From CAZGAQ01 sp964523405 (GTDB lineage Bacteria > Planctomycetota > Phycisphaerae > UBA1845 > Fen-1342), in assembly GCA_964523405.1 (NCBI GenBank), contig CAZGAQ010000002.1, forward strand, positions 124,001 to 188,000: a stretch of DNA of 64,000 bases. The letters are read 5' to 3'. Made by a program: the position numbers and the translations under genes. Within the stretch, counting starts at the first letter, position 1; each line of letters starts with the position of its first letter. Positions 15,936 to 23,918 of this stretch are shown here, piece after piece. The notes below the pieces were generated by a model that ran no database searches, had not been told where the DNA came from, and saw only the letters and a program-made list of their open reading frames with translations.

Positions 15936-16811
15936 TTACCCCCCGCGCCCCCGGTGCATGTTCGGCGGCTCGCCCCAGCGCAGCTTCCGCCGCAGCGCGT
16001 GCCATTCCGAATGCCGCGGATTGCGCACCAGCAGAAAATCGGCCGGATAGCGCGAGATCACGATCCGATCCCCCACCCCGACGGGCTGTACCACGCGCCC
16101 GTCTGTCGCCACCGTCGATCCCTCGTTCGCGTGTGTGATGCGCACCACAATCCGCCGCCCCGCATTCAGCACCAGTGGCCGGTACGTCAGCGCCTGCGGA
16201 CAAATCGTCGTCAGGATGAACGACTCACCCGTCGGCTCCACGATCGGCCCGCCGGCCGCCAGGTTATGTGCGGTCGAACCCGACGGCGTCGCGATGATCA
16301 GCCCGTCGCCGCGCACATCCGACACCTCGGCGCCGTCCACTTCGACACTCAGCTCCATCATGTGAAACGGCGCGCCCGCGAAGATCACGCAGTCGTTCAC
16401 CGCCGGCGAGTCCGTCGCCGCACCGCTGGCCCGCTCGACGCGCACCGCCATCATCGTTCGCCGCGTGATCGGCAGCTGCCCCGAGAACAGAAAGTCCCCC
16501 TCGCGCTCCAGCTCCTCCACCGTGAAGTCTGCCAGGTAACCCAGCTTCCCGAGGTTGATCCCCACGATCGGCACCTGTTGCTCGCGCAAGCCGTGCACGG
16601 CCGCGATCAACGTCCCATCGCCCCCGAGCACCATGAGCAGGTCTGGCCGCGACGCCAACGCCCGTTGGCTGTCGTACGTGATCCCGCTAAACACGACCGC
16701 CGCCCGCCCCGCCAGCCACCGCCCCGTCCGGGACAGGGCCTCCGGCACGCCCGGCTTGTCCGGCGAACCCAGGATCGCGACGCTATTCACCCGCTGCACG
16801 ACCTTGTACAT
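15936..16811 (-). CDS. nadK: NAD kinase
   Basis: NAD kinase phosphorylates NAD to NADP using ATP or polyphosphate. The 291-residue protein contains the GGDG motif at residues 63-66 (VLGGDGTLI), the NDC variant of the conserved NE/D motif (about 145), the GDGLIIATPSGSTAHNLAAGGPI glycine-rich motif and the C-terminal P.....RP..L region (ICPQALTYRPLVL). The ATG at 16811 gives a normal N terminus; a longer in-frame extension upstream is low-complexity Arg-rich sequence. It lies in minus orientation between two respiratory cytochrome genes, convergent with nrfA and divergent from the eight-heme cytochrome, so it is probably not co-regulated with them. Confidence 0.92.
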   Translation of the reverse strand: MYKVVQRVNSVAILGSPDKPGVPEALSRTGRWLAGRAAVVFSGITYDSQRALASRPDLLMVLGGDGTLIAAVHGLREQQVPIVGINLGKLGYLADFTVEELEREGDFLFSGQLPITRRTMMAVRVERASGAATDSPAVNDCVIFAGAPFHMMELSVEVDGAEVSDVRGDGLIIATPSGSTAHNLAAGGPIVEPTGESFILTTICPQALTYRPLVLNAGRRIVVRITHANEGSTVATDGRVVQPVGVGDRIVISRYPADFLLVRNPRHSEWHALRRKLRWGEPPNMHRGRGG

Positions 16812-17119
16812 GGCACTTCCGGCGAATCGTGGGGCTGCACTACTCCGCGCGACGGCCCTGCCGCCCCGTCCGCCGCGCATCACAACAACCTCAGTATACC
16901 CGCCCGTCACTGTGATGCGACCCGTTCGGCCGCGTCGGGACGCGATCCGCCCCGAGATTCTCCCCTTTACAATCCCGCGCCACTCCCCGTCGCCAACCTG
17001 CCGCGCACCTGTTACGCTACTGTCCGTCGCTCTTCGGCGTCTTCGGTGCGCGCACGAGCCGCACGCACCCGCGGCCAGCTTGTGCCGCCGGCGCCGCCGC
17101 ATCTCGCACGGAGTTCGCC
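16812..17119. other. Divergent intergenic region, nadK / eight-heme cytochrome
   Basis: No gene is seen in these 308 bases. A TACAAT at 16968-16973 could be a plus-strand -10 for the cytochrome, but its -35 position is poor. No other convincing site was found. Confidence 0.5.
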
Positions 17120-18898
17120 ATGGCCGATCCCCAAGCCACCGCTCCCGCGCCCGTCCCCGCGGATGCCCCGCCGGTTCGCCTCTTGCAAAACCTCATCAGC
17201 ATCCTCGGCTTCCTGCTCATCGCCGTCGGCGTCGTGCTGATCGTTACCTTCGCGCTCTTCTCCGCCCTCACGCCGCGCAGCAATCCCTATCTCGACATCG
17301 TCGGCTACATGATCCTCCCCGGCGTCCTCATCGGCGGCCTCACGCTCGTCCCGCTCGGCATGCTCTTCCGCTTCTGGCGCCTCCGCCGCAAAGGCAGCAC
17401 CCAGCGCGTCAGCTATCGCCTCCCCGCGCTCGACCTCCACGACCCCCACATGCGCCGCCGCGTCCTTGCCTTCGCCGCCTTCACCCTCTTCGTCGTCTTC
17501 CCCGTCCTCGGCTTCAGCAGCTACGAGGGCTATATCTACACCGAGTCCACACAGTTCTGCGGCCAGACCTGCCACAGCGTCATGGCCCCCGAAGCCACCG
17601 CCCACGCCAACTCCCCGCACGCCCGTGTCACCTGCGCCGAGTGCCACATCGGCGCCGGCGCCGACTGGTTCGTCAAAGCCAAAATCTCCGGCCTGCGCCA
17701 GGTCTACGCCGTCTGGGCCAACACCTATTCCCGTCCGATCCCGCCCGCGATCACCGAGCTGCGCCCCGCCCGCGACACCTGCGAGGAATGCCACTGGCCC
17801 GCCAAGTTCTACGGCTCCATGTACAAGGAAATCGTCCACTTCTCGCCTGACGAGGAGAACACCCGCCGCCCCGTCCGCATGCTCCTCAAGGTGGGCGGTG
17901 CCGACGAGTCCATCGGCCGCGTCGAAGGCATCCACATGCACATGGTCCAGGCCGGCAAAATCGAGTACGTCGCCACCGACGCTGGCCTGCAGAATATCCC
18001 CTGGGTGCGCTACACGCCCGCCAACGGCGCAGCCCGCACGTTCCGCTCCGATGGCCAGGCGAATGACGCTCCCGCGCCCGCCGGCCTCGTCCGCCGCGTC
18101 GACTGCATGGACTGCCACAACCGCGGGGCGCACCACTTCCGCGCGCCGCAGACGGCCGTCGACTTGTACCTCAACGTCAACCGCATCGACCCGACGCTGC
18201 CCTTCATCAAACGGGAAGCGGTGCTCGCGCTGCTCGGGAATCGTGCCGACGCCACGCCCGCGAATTCCGGCGGCACGGCCGGTACCTCCGGCACCGCACC
18301 TGCGGACACTGCCGCTGCACCTGCGGACGCTGCTGCCGCACCTGCGAGCACTGCCGCGACGCCCGCGGACGCTGCTGCTGCGAAGCGGCCTGTCGTCGCT
18401 ACGCCGCCGTACGCCGATGCGGAGGCGGCCGATGCGGGGATCGTCGCGGCGCTGACGAAGTTCTACGAGGAGCAGTACCCGCAAATCTGGGCCACGCGCC
18501 GCGCGGACGTGGAGCGGTCGGCGCGCGCTGTCTGCGAGCTGTACCACCGCACGTTCTTCCCGCAGATGCGCGTCGACTGGCGCACGTACCCCGAGAACAT
18601 CGGCCACCTGAATTCCGCCGGCTGCTTCCGCTGCCACGACGGCCTGCACATCGACGCGAGCGGCACGGCCATCAGCTCGACGTGCGAGACGTGCCACACG
18701 TTCCTCAACCCGGTCGAGGGCAAGCCGGACCAGCTCGTGATGGGCCCGTTCCAGCACTCGATGAGCCTCGCCCAGCACCCGCTCTTGCGGTGCAACCAAT
18801 GCCACAACGGCGGCGACCTCGCCCTCTGCCGCGACTGCCACGCCGGCCAGGACTGGCTGAAGCTGTGGGGCCAAGGCAAGTTCCGCCGCGAGCCGTAG
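17120..18898 (+). CDS. Eight-heme membrane cytochrome c with NapC/NirT-like core
   Basis: The 592-residue protein has three membrane helices (about 25-48, 58-80, 114-134) and then a large extracytoplasmic part with eight heme sites. The first is CxxxCH (C147-G-Q-T-C151-H152) in the NapC-like QFCGQTCHSVMAPE context. Seven are CxxCH: C172, C221, C329, C502, C522, C558 and C570 (first Cys). Residues 147-240 resemble the quinol-oxidising NapC/NrfH core, and the rest is a multiheme wire. A role in menaquinol oxidation or transfer to periplasmic or outer acceptors is likely, with the exact partner unknown. An Ala/Pro repeat (393-421) separates hemes 4 and 5. It lies close to nrfHA, with nadK in between on the other strand. 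Confidence 0.85.
   Translation: MADPQATAPAPVPADAPPVRLLQNLISILGFLLIAVGVVLIVTFALFSALTPRSNPYLDIVGYMILPGVLIGGLTLVPLGMLFRFWRLRRKGSTQRVSYRLPALDLHDPHMRRRVLAFAAFTLFVVFPVLGFSSYEGYIYTESTQFCGQTCHSVMAPEATAHANSPHARVTCAECHIGAGADWFVKAKISGLRQVYAVWANTYSRPIPPAITELRPARDTCEECHWPAKFYGSMYKEIVHFSPDEENTRRPVRMLLKVGGADESIGRVEGIHMHMVQAGKIEYVATDAGLQNIPWVRYTPANGAARTFRSDGQANDAPAPAGLVRRVDCMDCHNRGAHHFRAPQTAVDLYLNVNRIDPTLPFIKREAVLALLGNRADATPANSGGTAGTSGTAPADTAAAPADAAAAPASTAATPADAAAAKRPVVATPPYADAEAADAGIVAALTKFYEEQYPQIWATRRADVERSARAVCELYHRTFFPQMRVDWRTYPENIGHLNSAGCFRCHDGLHIDASGTAISSTCETCHTFLNPVEGKPDQLVMGPFQHSMSLAQHPLLRCNQCHNGGDLALCRDCHAGQDWLKLWGQGKFRREP
18296..18379 (+). repeat. Tandem 21-bp coding repeat in the eight-heme cytochrome
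   Basis: Four imperfect 21-base units encode the heptads APADTAA, APADAAA, APASTAA and TPADAAA. The segment forms a flexible Ala/Pro linker between the fourth and fifth heme sites. Copy number is likely to vary between strains. Confidence 0.7.
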
Positions 18899-19072
18899 GG
18901 GAGCGTGGGCCTCCGCCCCGCAGGCGGGAATGGGGTAGCGTGGGCCTCCCGCCCGCCGGGTGGCGTGGGCGCACCGCCTGCCGACGTGTCGGACGGTGGG
19001 GGCGGGCGCCTCGCTCTTCGGTCCGAGCCGCGACCGGTAGGGAGCGGCCAACGCGCCGATGTGGCCACGCCG

Positions 19073-19130
19073 CGTGCCACTGCCGTGTCGGCAGTGTCTT
19101 CCCTCCGGCTGATGGCCGAAGGCTGACGGC
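19073..19130 (+). repeat. 58-base direct repeat, copy 1
   Basis: It is identical to 19333-19390, exactly 260 bases away. It contains a perfect stem CACTGCC/GGCAGTG (19078-19084 with 19090-19096) and ends with the TGATGGCCGAAGGCTGACGGC word. Confidence 0.85.
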
Positions 19131-19332
19131 CGACGGCTCCCCTGGTATTCGCCTCCGCATGGCTGGGTGATGGCCACGCCGAAGGTGTGCGGGACTGTAG
19201 CCGGGGGTGGAGTCCGCGACACCCCCGGTCAATCGCGCGTGCTTTTTCCACCCCTCCCCCTCTCAGGGGGAGGTTGGGAGAGGGTACACGCGTCCCATTG
19301 CCGCGCGCCGCACACTTCGCAGTCGGCACCCC

Positions 19333-19390
19333 CGTGCCACTGCCGTGTCGGCAGTGTCTTCCCTCCGGCTGATGGCCGAAGGCTGACGGC
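19333..19390 (+). repeat. 58-base direct repeat, copy 2
   Basis: Second copy of the 58-base repeat, with the same internal stem at 19338-19344 and 19350-19356. It ends about 230 bases before the AAA ATPase gene. Confidence 0.85.
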
Positions 19391-19623
19391 TTACGGCTTC
19401 GCCGCCATTTCCCATTGTCCCCCGCTCCCGCCCGTCATACACTAGACCCTATCCGCGGGGGCCCCACGGCGGGGTCCGTTGTTCGCACGTTGCGGCGCGT
19501 TGTGCCTACGCGCAAGTTGCGGTGGAAGGCGAGCGTGTATTGTGGGGGACGAGTCGACGACCGTGGCGCGAGAGAAGCATCGCTCGCCTTCAATGAGCGC
19601 CTTTCGGCGAGTATACTTGTGCA

Positions 19624-20895
19624 ATGGACATCATTCTCGAACACGTGCGGTGCTTCGCATCTCGGACGCAAGTGCCAGTGCGCCCTCTCACGCTATTAGT
19701 CGGAGAGAACAGTGCTGGCAAATCCACCTTTCTTGCGATGCTCGCCGCGATTATGGGAAACGGGTTCCCGTTCACCCCCCGGTTCTCTGCACCACCGTAC
19801 GATCTTGCCCGCTTTGATTCGATTGCTACTTTTAAAGCGGGACGGTACGGACGCGCGAAGGACTTTTCGCTAGGATACTTGGATCGTGATTCCGCGGGCA
19901 ATGAACGGCATGTGGTGGCGGCGTACCGCTGCGCAAGCTCGGGCGGGATTGCGCTCGCGCGCATTGACGGAGTGCTTGAGGGCAGCCGGCTCCAGGTGAC
20001 TACGTCCGGCGGTGTGGCGGACGGCAAGTGGACTTCCTCGAAGGATCCTGCTACACCGGTGACGTTCAAAGCCAAGTACGAGCACGATCAGGCAGTTCAA
20101 TTCTCACTGCTCAGAGCCCTGCAGACGACGCTGCCTCGGAAAGGGAAGGAAAGTCCAGACCTAGGCGAATTCCTCCTTGTGACGAGCCAGATGCACCTCG
20201 GGTACGACGGAATCTCATGTGCTCCGATCCGTTCCAAGCCGAAGCGCACCTACGACCTGCCTGTGGAAGAATACGATCCCGAAGGTGACCACATTCCGAG
20301 CGTACTCGCGAAGGCACTCGCAGATGTTGGTCCGTCCCCGGATGTGGACGCCCTTCGGCGCGCACTCGAAGAGTTTGGTTCGGAGTCGGGCCTGTTCAGC
20401 AGAGTCAACGTGAAGCGGCTCGGCGCGACGATAGGGGACCCGTTTCAGCTTCGGGTCTCCGTGGGCGGCCCTGCGGTAAATATCGTAGATGTAGGGTACG
20501 GGGTCAGCCAGTCGTTGCCCATCGTCGTACTGGGAGCCATGAGTCGACGTCGAACTGCCCTACTCCTCCAGCAGCCGGAGGTGCATTTGCACCCGCGCGC
20601 GCAGGCCGCGCTTGGCAGCTTGTTTGCGCGGTTGAGCAGCAGGCTGAAGGACCGTGTGTTTGTCATCGAGACACACAGCGACCACCTGGTGGACCGAGTT
20701 CGACAGGAGGTGGCCGTCGGTACGGTGGCCCCGGAAATGGTCAGCATCCTGTTCTTTCATAGGGAGAGGCTGGAGACGACAATTCACACACTTGATCTCG
20801 ACCGCTTCGGAAACGTGCTGAATCCGCCCCCGGAGTACCGTGCATTTTTCCTGGACGAGGAGGAGAACCTCCTCAATCGTACGTCGAAGATCTAG
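19624..20895 (+). CDS. AAA/ABC-type ATPase (OLD/RecF-like), first gene of a two-gene cassette
   Basis: The 423-residue SMC/RecF-like ATPase has Walker A GENSAGKST (G27-T35), a divergent signature segment YGVSQSLPIV (about 293), Walker B ALLLQQPEVHLHP (E319) and the switch His in ETHSDHLV (H351). The C-terminal segment (RFGNVLNPPPEYRAFFLDEEENLL) resembles the tail found in DUF3696-type ATPases. No nuclease (TOPRIM) domain is fused, unlike true OLD proteins. One base separates its stop from the PIN-like gene, so the two are surely co-expressed. GC is roughly 55-60% by eye against 65-70% around, suggesting transfer. A defence or toxin-like function is inferred from architecture and context only. 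Confidence 0.8.
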   Translation: MDIILEHVRCFASRTQVPVRPLTLLVGENSAGKSTFLAMLAAIMGNGFPFTPRFSAPPYDLARFDSIATFKAGRYGRAKDFSLGYLDRDSAGNERHVVAAYRCASSGGIALARIDGVLEGSRLQVTTSGGVADGKWTSSKDPATPVTFKAKYEHDQAVQFSLLRALQTTLPRKGKESPDLGEFLLVTSQMHLGYDGISCAPIRSKPKRTYDLPVEEYDPEGDHIPSVLAKALADVGPSPDVDALRRALEEFGSESGLFSRVNVKRLGATIGDPFQLRVSVGGPAVNIVDVGYGVSQSLPIVVLGAMSRRRTALLLQQPEVHLHPRAQAALGSLFARLSSRLKDRVFVIETHSDHLVDRVRQEVAVGTVAPEMVSILFFHRERLETTIHTLDLDRFGNVLNPPPEYRAFFLDEEENLLNRTSKI

Positions 20896-20896
20896 A

Positions 20897-21388
20897 ATGT
20901 GCGTGATTGTCGATGCGAATGTTGTCCACCTTGTGCTGCCACCCCCCGTTGGCGGCGAATTCCAGGCTGTGTATGAAGCGCTCAGGGCGCAGCAAGCCGT
21001 GCTGGTGAGGGGCGGATCGCGGTTCAAGAAGGAGTACGATAAACTCGGCTCGCTTCGGAGGCTCTTGGTCCGTCTCGACCAGATGGGGGCCAGTCGTGTG
21101 GTAGCTGACGCGGACGTCGATCGAGTGGAGCAGGAGGTCGCTGCCTCCGGGCTTTGTTGCTCGAACGACCAGCACGTAATAGCTCTCGCGAAGGTGTCGG
21201 GAGCGCGTCTGCTGTGTTCCCATGACACAGATCTCCACGATGACTTCAAGAACGTGCAGCTGCTCCGCCCGAAAGGCAGGGTATACCAGTCGGCTGTACA
21301 CCGGGACCTACTGAGGCAGGAGCGGGTCAGATGCCCCCATTGCCGGGAGCGTAAGCACGTTGCGGGGGCGTCGGCTTGTCGGACTTGA
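20897..21388 (+). CDS. PIN-like nuclease-domain protein, second gene of the ATPase cassette
   Basis: The 163-residue protein begins CVIVDANVVH (acid D6), as PIN domains do. It has an acidic middle position (KKEYD, E46/D48) and the C-terminal PIN block NDQHVIALAKVSGARLLCSHDTDLHDDF with D91, D110 and D112. These are the usual metal-binding acids of this RNase fold. A short tail has one CPHC pair (146-149). The start at 20897, one base after the ATPase stop, was chosen because it begins directly at the first PIN strand. Typical PIN toxins are paired with small antitoxins; here the partner is an ATPase, as in ATPase-effector defence pairs. Target and trigger are unknown. Confidence 0.75.
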   Translation: MCVIVDANVVHLVLPPPVGGEFQAVYEALRAQQAVLVRGGSRFKKEYDKLGSLRRLLVRLDQMGASRVVADADVDRVEQEVAASGLCCSNDQHVIALAKVSGARLLCSHDTDLHDDFKNVQLLRPKGRVYQSAVHRDLLRQERVRCPHCRERKHVAGASACRT

Positions 21389-22368
21389 GTGCCTTCTCGT
21401 ATCCTCGCTGAGCTTCGCTGTTTGCCTGCCCTGCGCCTGCGTATTCAGCCCGTGTCCCGCTGCCCCCGCCGCCCGCCCTCAAGTTCCGCCACTCTCCTCT
21501 CTCGTCCCCCCGTCCCTCACGAGCGCTTATATCTGTCCCTCGGAGTTCTCCCGCCTTCCCTCCCCCATTCCCCGCGTTTCCCGCCACAACTCGCTACTCG
21601 CAACTCAGAACTCGCCACTCGCCAGCTTCGTCCCCCCATCTCCCCGCCCGCATGTCATCCTTGTAGTTGCGCCGCGCGCCGTCGGCCGCCGCCAGCCGCC
21701 CGCCGGCTGACAGCCGAACGCCGACCTCCGGGAGCCCAAGCATGCGTACCCCGTCTCCCGGCTCCCCGTCCCCCGCGTCCTCTCTCCCTCGATCCCTGCT
21801 CTTCTGCCGCTCCCCGTTCCCCGCCCCCAGATTCCGCCATTCCCCGCCCCAATTCGCTCTTCGCCATTCGCTGTGCGCTATTCCGTCCCCCGCCCTTGCC
21901 CCGCCCCCTCCGGGTGTCATCCTTCTTCTATGAAGGTATGCGTTCCTAGACCGCCAGGTCGCGTCCGCCTGACGGCGGATGGCCGACGGCTGACGGCTGC
22001 CGCGTGAGGGCTTCCCCATGATCACACGCACTCCCCGGCGCCCACCCAGGCCGGTGCTTCAACTCGCTCCGCGCTCCTCGCCACTCCGCACTCGCGGCTC
22101 CCTTCCCACTTGGCCGCAACGTCCGTATATCCAAGGTGATCACTTAGGGCACGCGCGCAATGATCATCTTGATCACCTTCGGCTGGCGCTTCACGAACCG
22201 CGCACGCCCAACGCGAGAGGGTTCGCCAGTGTCACGGATCTGCAACGCAGAGCGATGCGGTACGGCGCACGACGGCGCACAACAGCCACCGCCCCGGCGC
22301 CCTCTGGCGCAAGGCCGACGACTGATGGCTGACGGCTTCTACCGCACTGCGCCGCGTCTTCGCCCGCT
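21389..22368. other. About 980 bases of low-complexity non-coding DNA
   Basis: No credible gene is found on either strand. The sequence is dominated by pyrimidine-rich words on the plus strand (CTCGCAACTC, CCACTCGCCA, TTCCCCGCCC, CCATTCCCCGCCCC), which recur as near-copies between about 21540 and 21910. Words related to GGCCGACGGCTGACGGC appear at about 21710, 21975-22000 and 22310-22335. It separates the ATPase/PIN cassette from the next convergent gene and looks like accumulated intergenic repeat material. Confidence 0.6.
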
Positions 22369-23715
22369 TCACACCAGCTTCGTCACTCCCGGCACCGACA
22401 CCGGCTCCACCGGCAGGTCGCCGAACTCATACTTCGGTGGCGTCAGGTCCAGGGTCGACTTGTTCATCGCCCAATCCCAGTTGATCTCCCGGCCGGTGTA
22501 TGCGGACATGCGGCCGAGGATCGCGGTCATGGTGCTTTCGGCGATGCGGCGGCCTTCGTTCAGCGGCTGGCCGCTGCGAATGCTGGCGATCAGGTCCGCA
22601 TGCTCCTGGACGTACGGGTTGACCGCCTCGCCCGGCGCCTCGTACTTGAAGCTGTGCTTGCCCGCCTCGATGTTGCCGTGCGGGTCGGCGACGCCGCGGG
22701 TGCCGACAAGGTGCTCGGCGACACGATCGGACGAGCCGGGGATCTGGCGGCACATGCTCAGCACGCGGGCGCCGCTCGGGTACTCATACTCGATGGTGAA
22801 ATGGTCGTAGATGTTGCCGTACTTCGGATGGGTGCGGACCTGCCGGCCGCCGGAGCCGAGGGCCTTGACCGGGTGCGCGTTCATGGCCCAGTTGATCACG
22901 TCGAGGTTGTGGACGTGCTGCTCGACGATGTGGTCGCCGGAGAGCCAGCCGAAGTACAGCCAGTTGCGGCATTGCCACTCCATCTCCGACCAGTCAGGTT
23001 GTTTCTCTTTGACCCACAGTCCGCCCTGGTTCCAGTAGCACTGGGCGGCCACGACGTCGCCGATCGCGCCGTCGTGAATGCGCCGCATGGTTTCGAGGTA
23101 GACGGGGTCGTGGCGGCGTTGCGTGCCGCAGACGATGGCGAGGTTCTTGCGGGTGGCCTCTTCCGAAGCGGTGATGACGCGCCGGACGCCGACGGGGTCG
23201 ACGGCGACCGGCTTCTCCATGAAGACGTGCTTGCCGGCGGCGATGGCGGCCTCCAGGTGCGGCGGGCGGAAGCCGGGGGGCGCGGCGAGGATGACCATTT
23301 CGAGGTCACAGGCGAGGACCTTGCGGTAGGCGTCGAAGCCGACGAAACAGGTGTCGTCGGTGACCTTGATCTTGTCGGCCACGTCGGATTCGGTGAGGTG
23401 CTTGCGACTCTCGTCGACGCGGTCTTTCACGAGGTCGCCGAGCGCGACGATCTCGATGTTGGGTGAGGACTTCAGGCAGTCGAGCGCGGCGCCGGTACCA
23501 CGGCCGCCGCAGCCGATGACGCCGACGCGGATGCGCGGGGCCTTGTGCTGGGCGTGGGCGATGGCGGGGGCGCCGACGGTCTGCGGGGCGCCCGTCTTGG
23601 GCGTCGTCGCGCAGCCGGTGACGAGGCTCGTGCCGGCCAGGACGGCCGTCGTGCGGAGGAAGTCGCGCCGCGAGAACGGTTGGGCGGCGGGGTCGGTCGG
23701 TTGCGTCTGGGACAT
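22369..23715 (-). CDS. Tat-exported Gfo/Idh/MocA family oxidoreductase
   Basis: The 448-residue protein has a twin-arginine signal (SRRDFLR, R16-R17) and a following hydrophobic stretch ending in TGC, so it may be an exported lipoprotein. The Rossmann motif VGVIGCGGRGTG (about 60-70) binds NAD(P), and MEKPVAVDP carries the family's catalytic-region Lys. The C-terminal alpha/beta domain matches the usual layout. Such proteins oxidise, or via transient oxidation hydrolyse, sugars and are greatly expanded in Planctomycetota. The ATG at 23715 has GAGGAGAA just upstream; an upstream in-frame ATG does not. The downstream gene on the same strand is the isomerase-like protein's neighbour across a repeat. 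Confidence 0.88.
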   Translation of the reverse strand: MSQTQPTDPAAQPFSRRDFLRTTAVLAGTSLVTGCATTPKTGAPQTVGAPAIAHAQHKAPRIRVGVIGCGGRGTGAALDCLKSSPNIEIVALGDLVKDRVDESRKHLTESDVADKIKVTDDTCFVGFDAYRKVLACDLEMVILAAPPGFRPPHLEAAIAAGKHVFMEKPVAVDPVGVRRVITASEEATRKNLAIVCGTQRRHDPVYLETMRRIHDGAIGDVVAAQCYWNQGGLWVKEKQPDWSEMEWQCRNWLYFGWLSGDHIVEQHVHNLDVINWAMNAHPVKALGSGGRQVRTHPKYGNIYDHFTIEYEYPSGARVLSMCRQIPGSSDRVAEHLVGTRGVADPHGNIEAGKHSFKYEAPGEAVNPYVQEHADLIASIRSGQPLNEGRRIAESTMTAILGRMSAYTGREINWDWAMNKSTLDLTPPKYEFGDLPVEPVSVPGVTKLV

Positions 23716-23767
23716 GGTGTTCTCCTCGTGTCCGTGGGGACTATGGGTCATTCAGTACAACGCGGTC

Positions 23768-23890
23768 GCGACAAGGCGGAGCCTTATCGTACGGGGTACG
23801 CGGCAAGGCAGAGCCTTATCGTACGGGGTACGCGCCAAGGCGGAGCCTTATCGTGCAGGGTACGCGACAAGGCAGAGCCTTGTCGTACGG
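23768..23890. repeat. 32-bp tandem repeat with two dyads per unit
   Basis: Copies start at 23768, 23800, 23832 and 23864 (the last is incomplete after about 23889), with 2-4 differences between units. Each unit contains AAGGC-GGA/AGA-GCCTT and CGTAC-GGG-GTACG, two small hairpins. There are no spacers, so it is not a CRISPR array. It fills the gap between the isomerase-like gene's end and the upstream region of the Gfo/Idh/MocA gene. Confidence 0.85.
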
Positions 23891-23918
23891 CATGGGCAGA
23901 CGAATTGCGCATGCCGGA

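Larger units (their letters stand above)
18899..19623. other. 725-base non-coding, repeat-rich region
   Basis: No gene is supported here. It holds repeated words such as AGCGTGGGCCTCC (around 18900 and 18937), a 58-base direct repeat in two copies, and two hairpins: 19201-19209 with 19220-19228 (CCGGGGGTG/CACCCCCGG) and 19256-19270 (CCCCC-TCTCA-GGGGG). The GGCTGATGGCCGAAGGCTGACGGC-like words return at 21960-22000 and 22310-22335, on the other side of the ATPase/PIN cassette. Confidence 0.6.

Noticed and set aside
18899..19623. Insertion sequence remnants around the 58-base repeats
   Set aside because: No transposase fragment, terminal inverted repeats or target duplication were seen; the repeats look like intergenic REP-type DNA.
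23768..23890. Possible CRISPR array (regular 32-base repeats)
   Set aside because: Units touch each other with no spacers, and no cas gene is in the window, so it is a tandem repeat.
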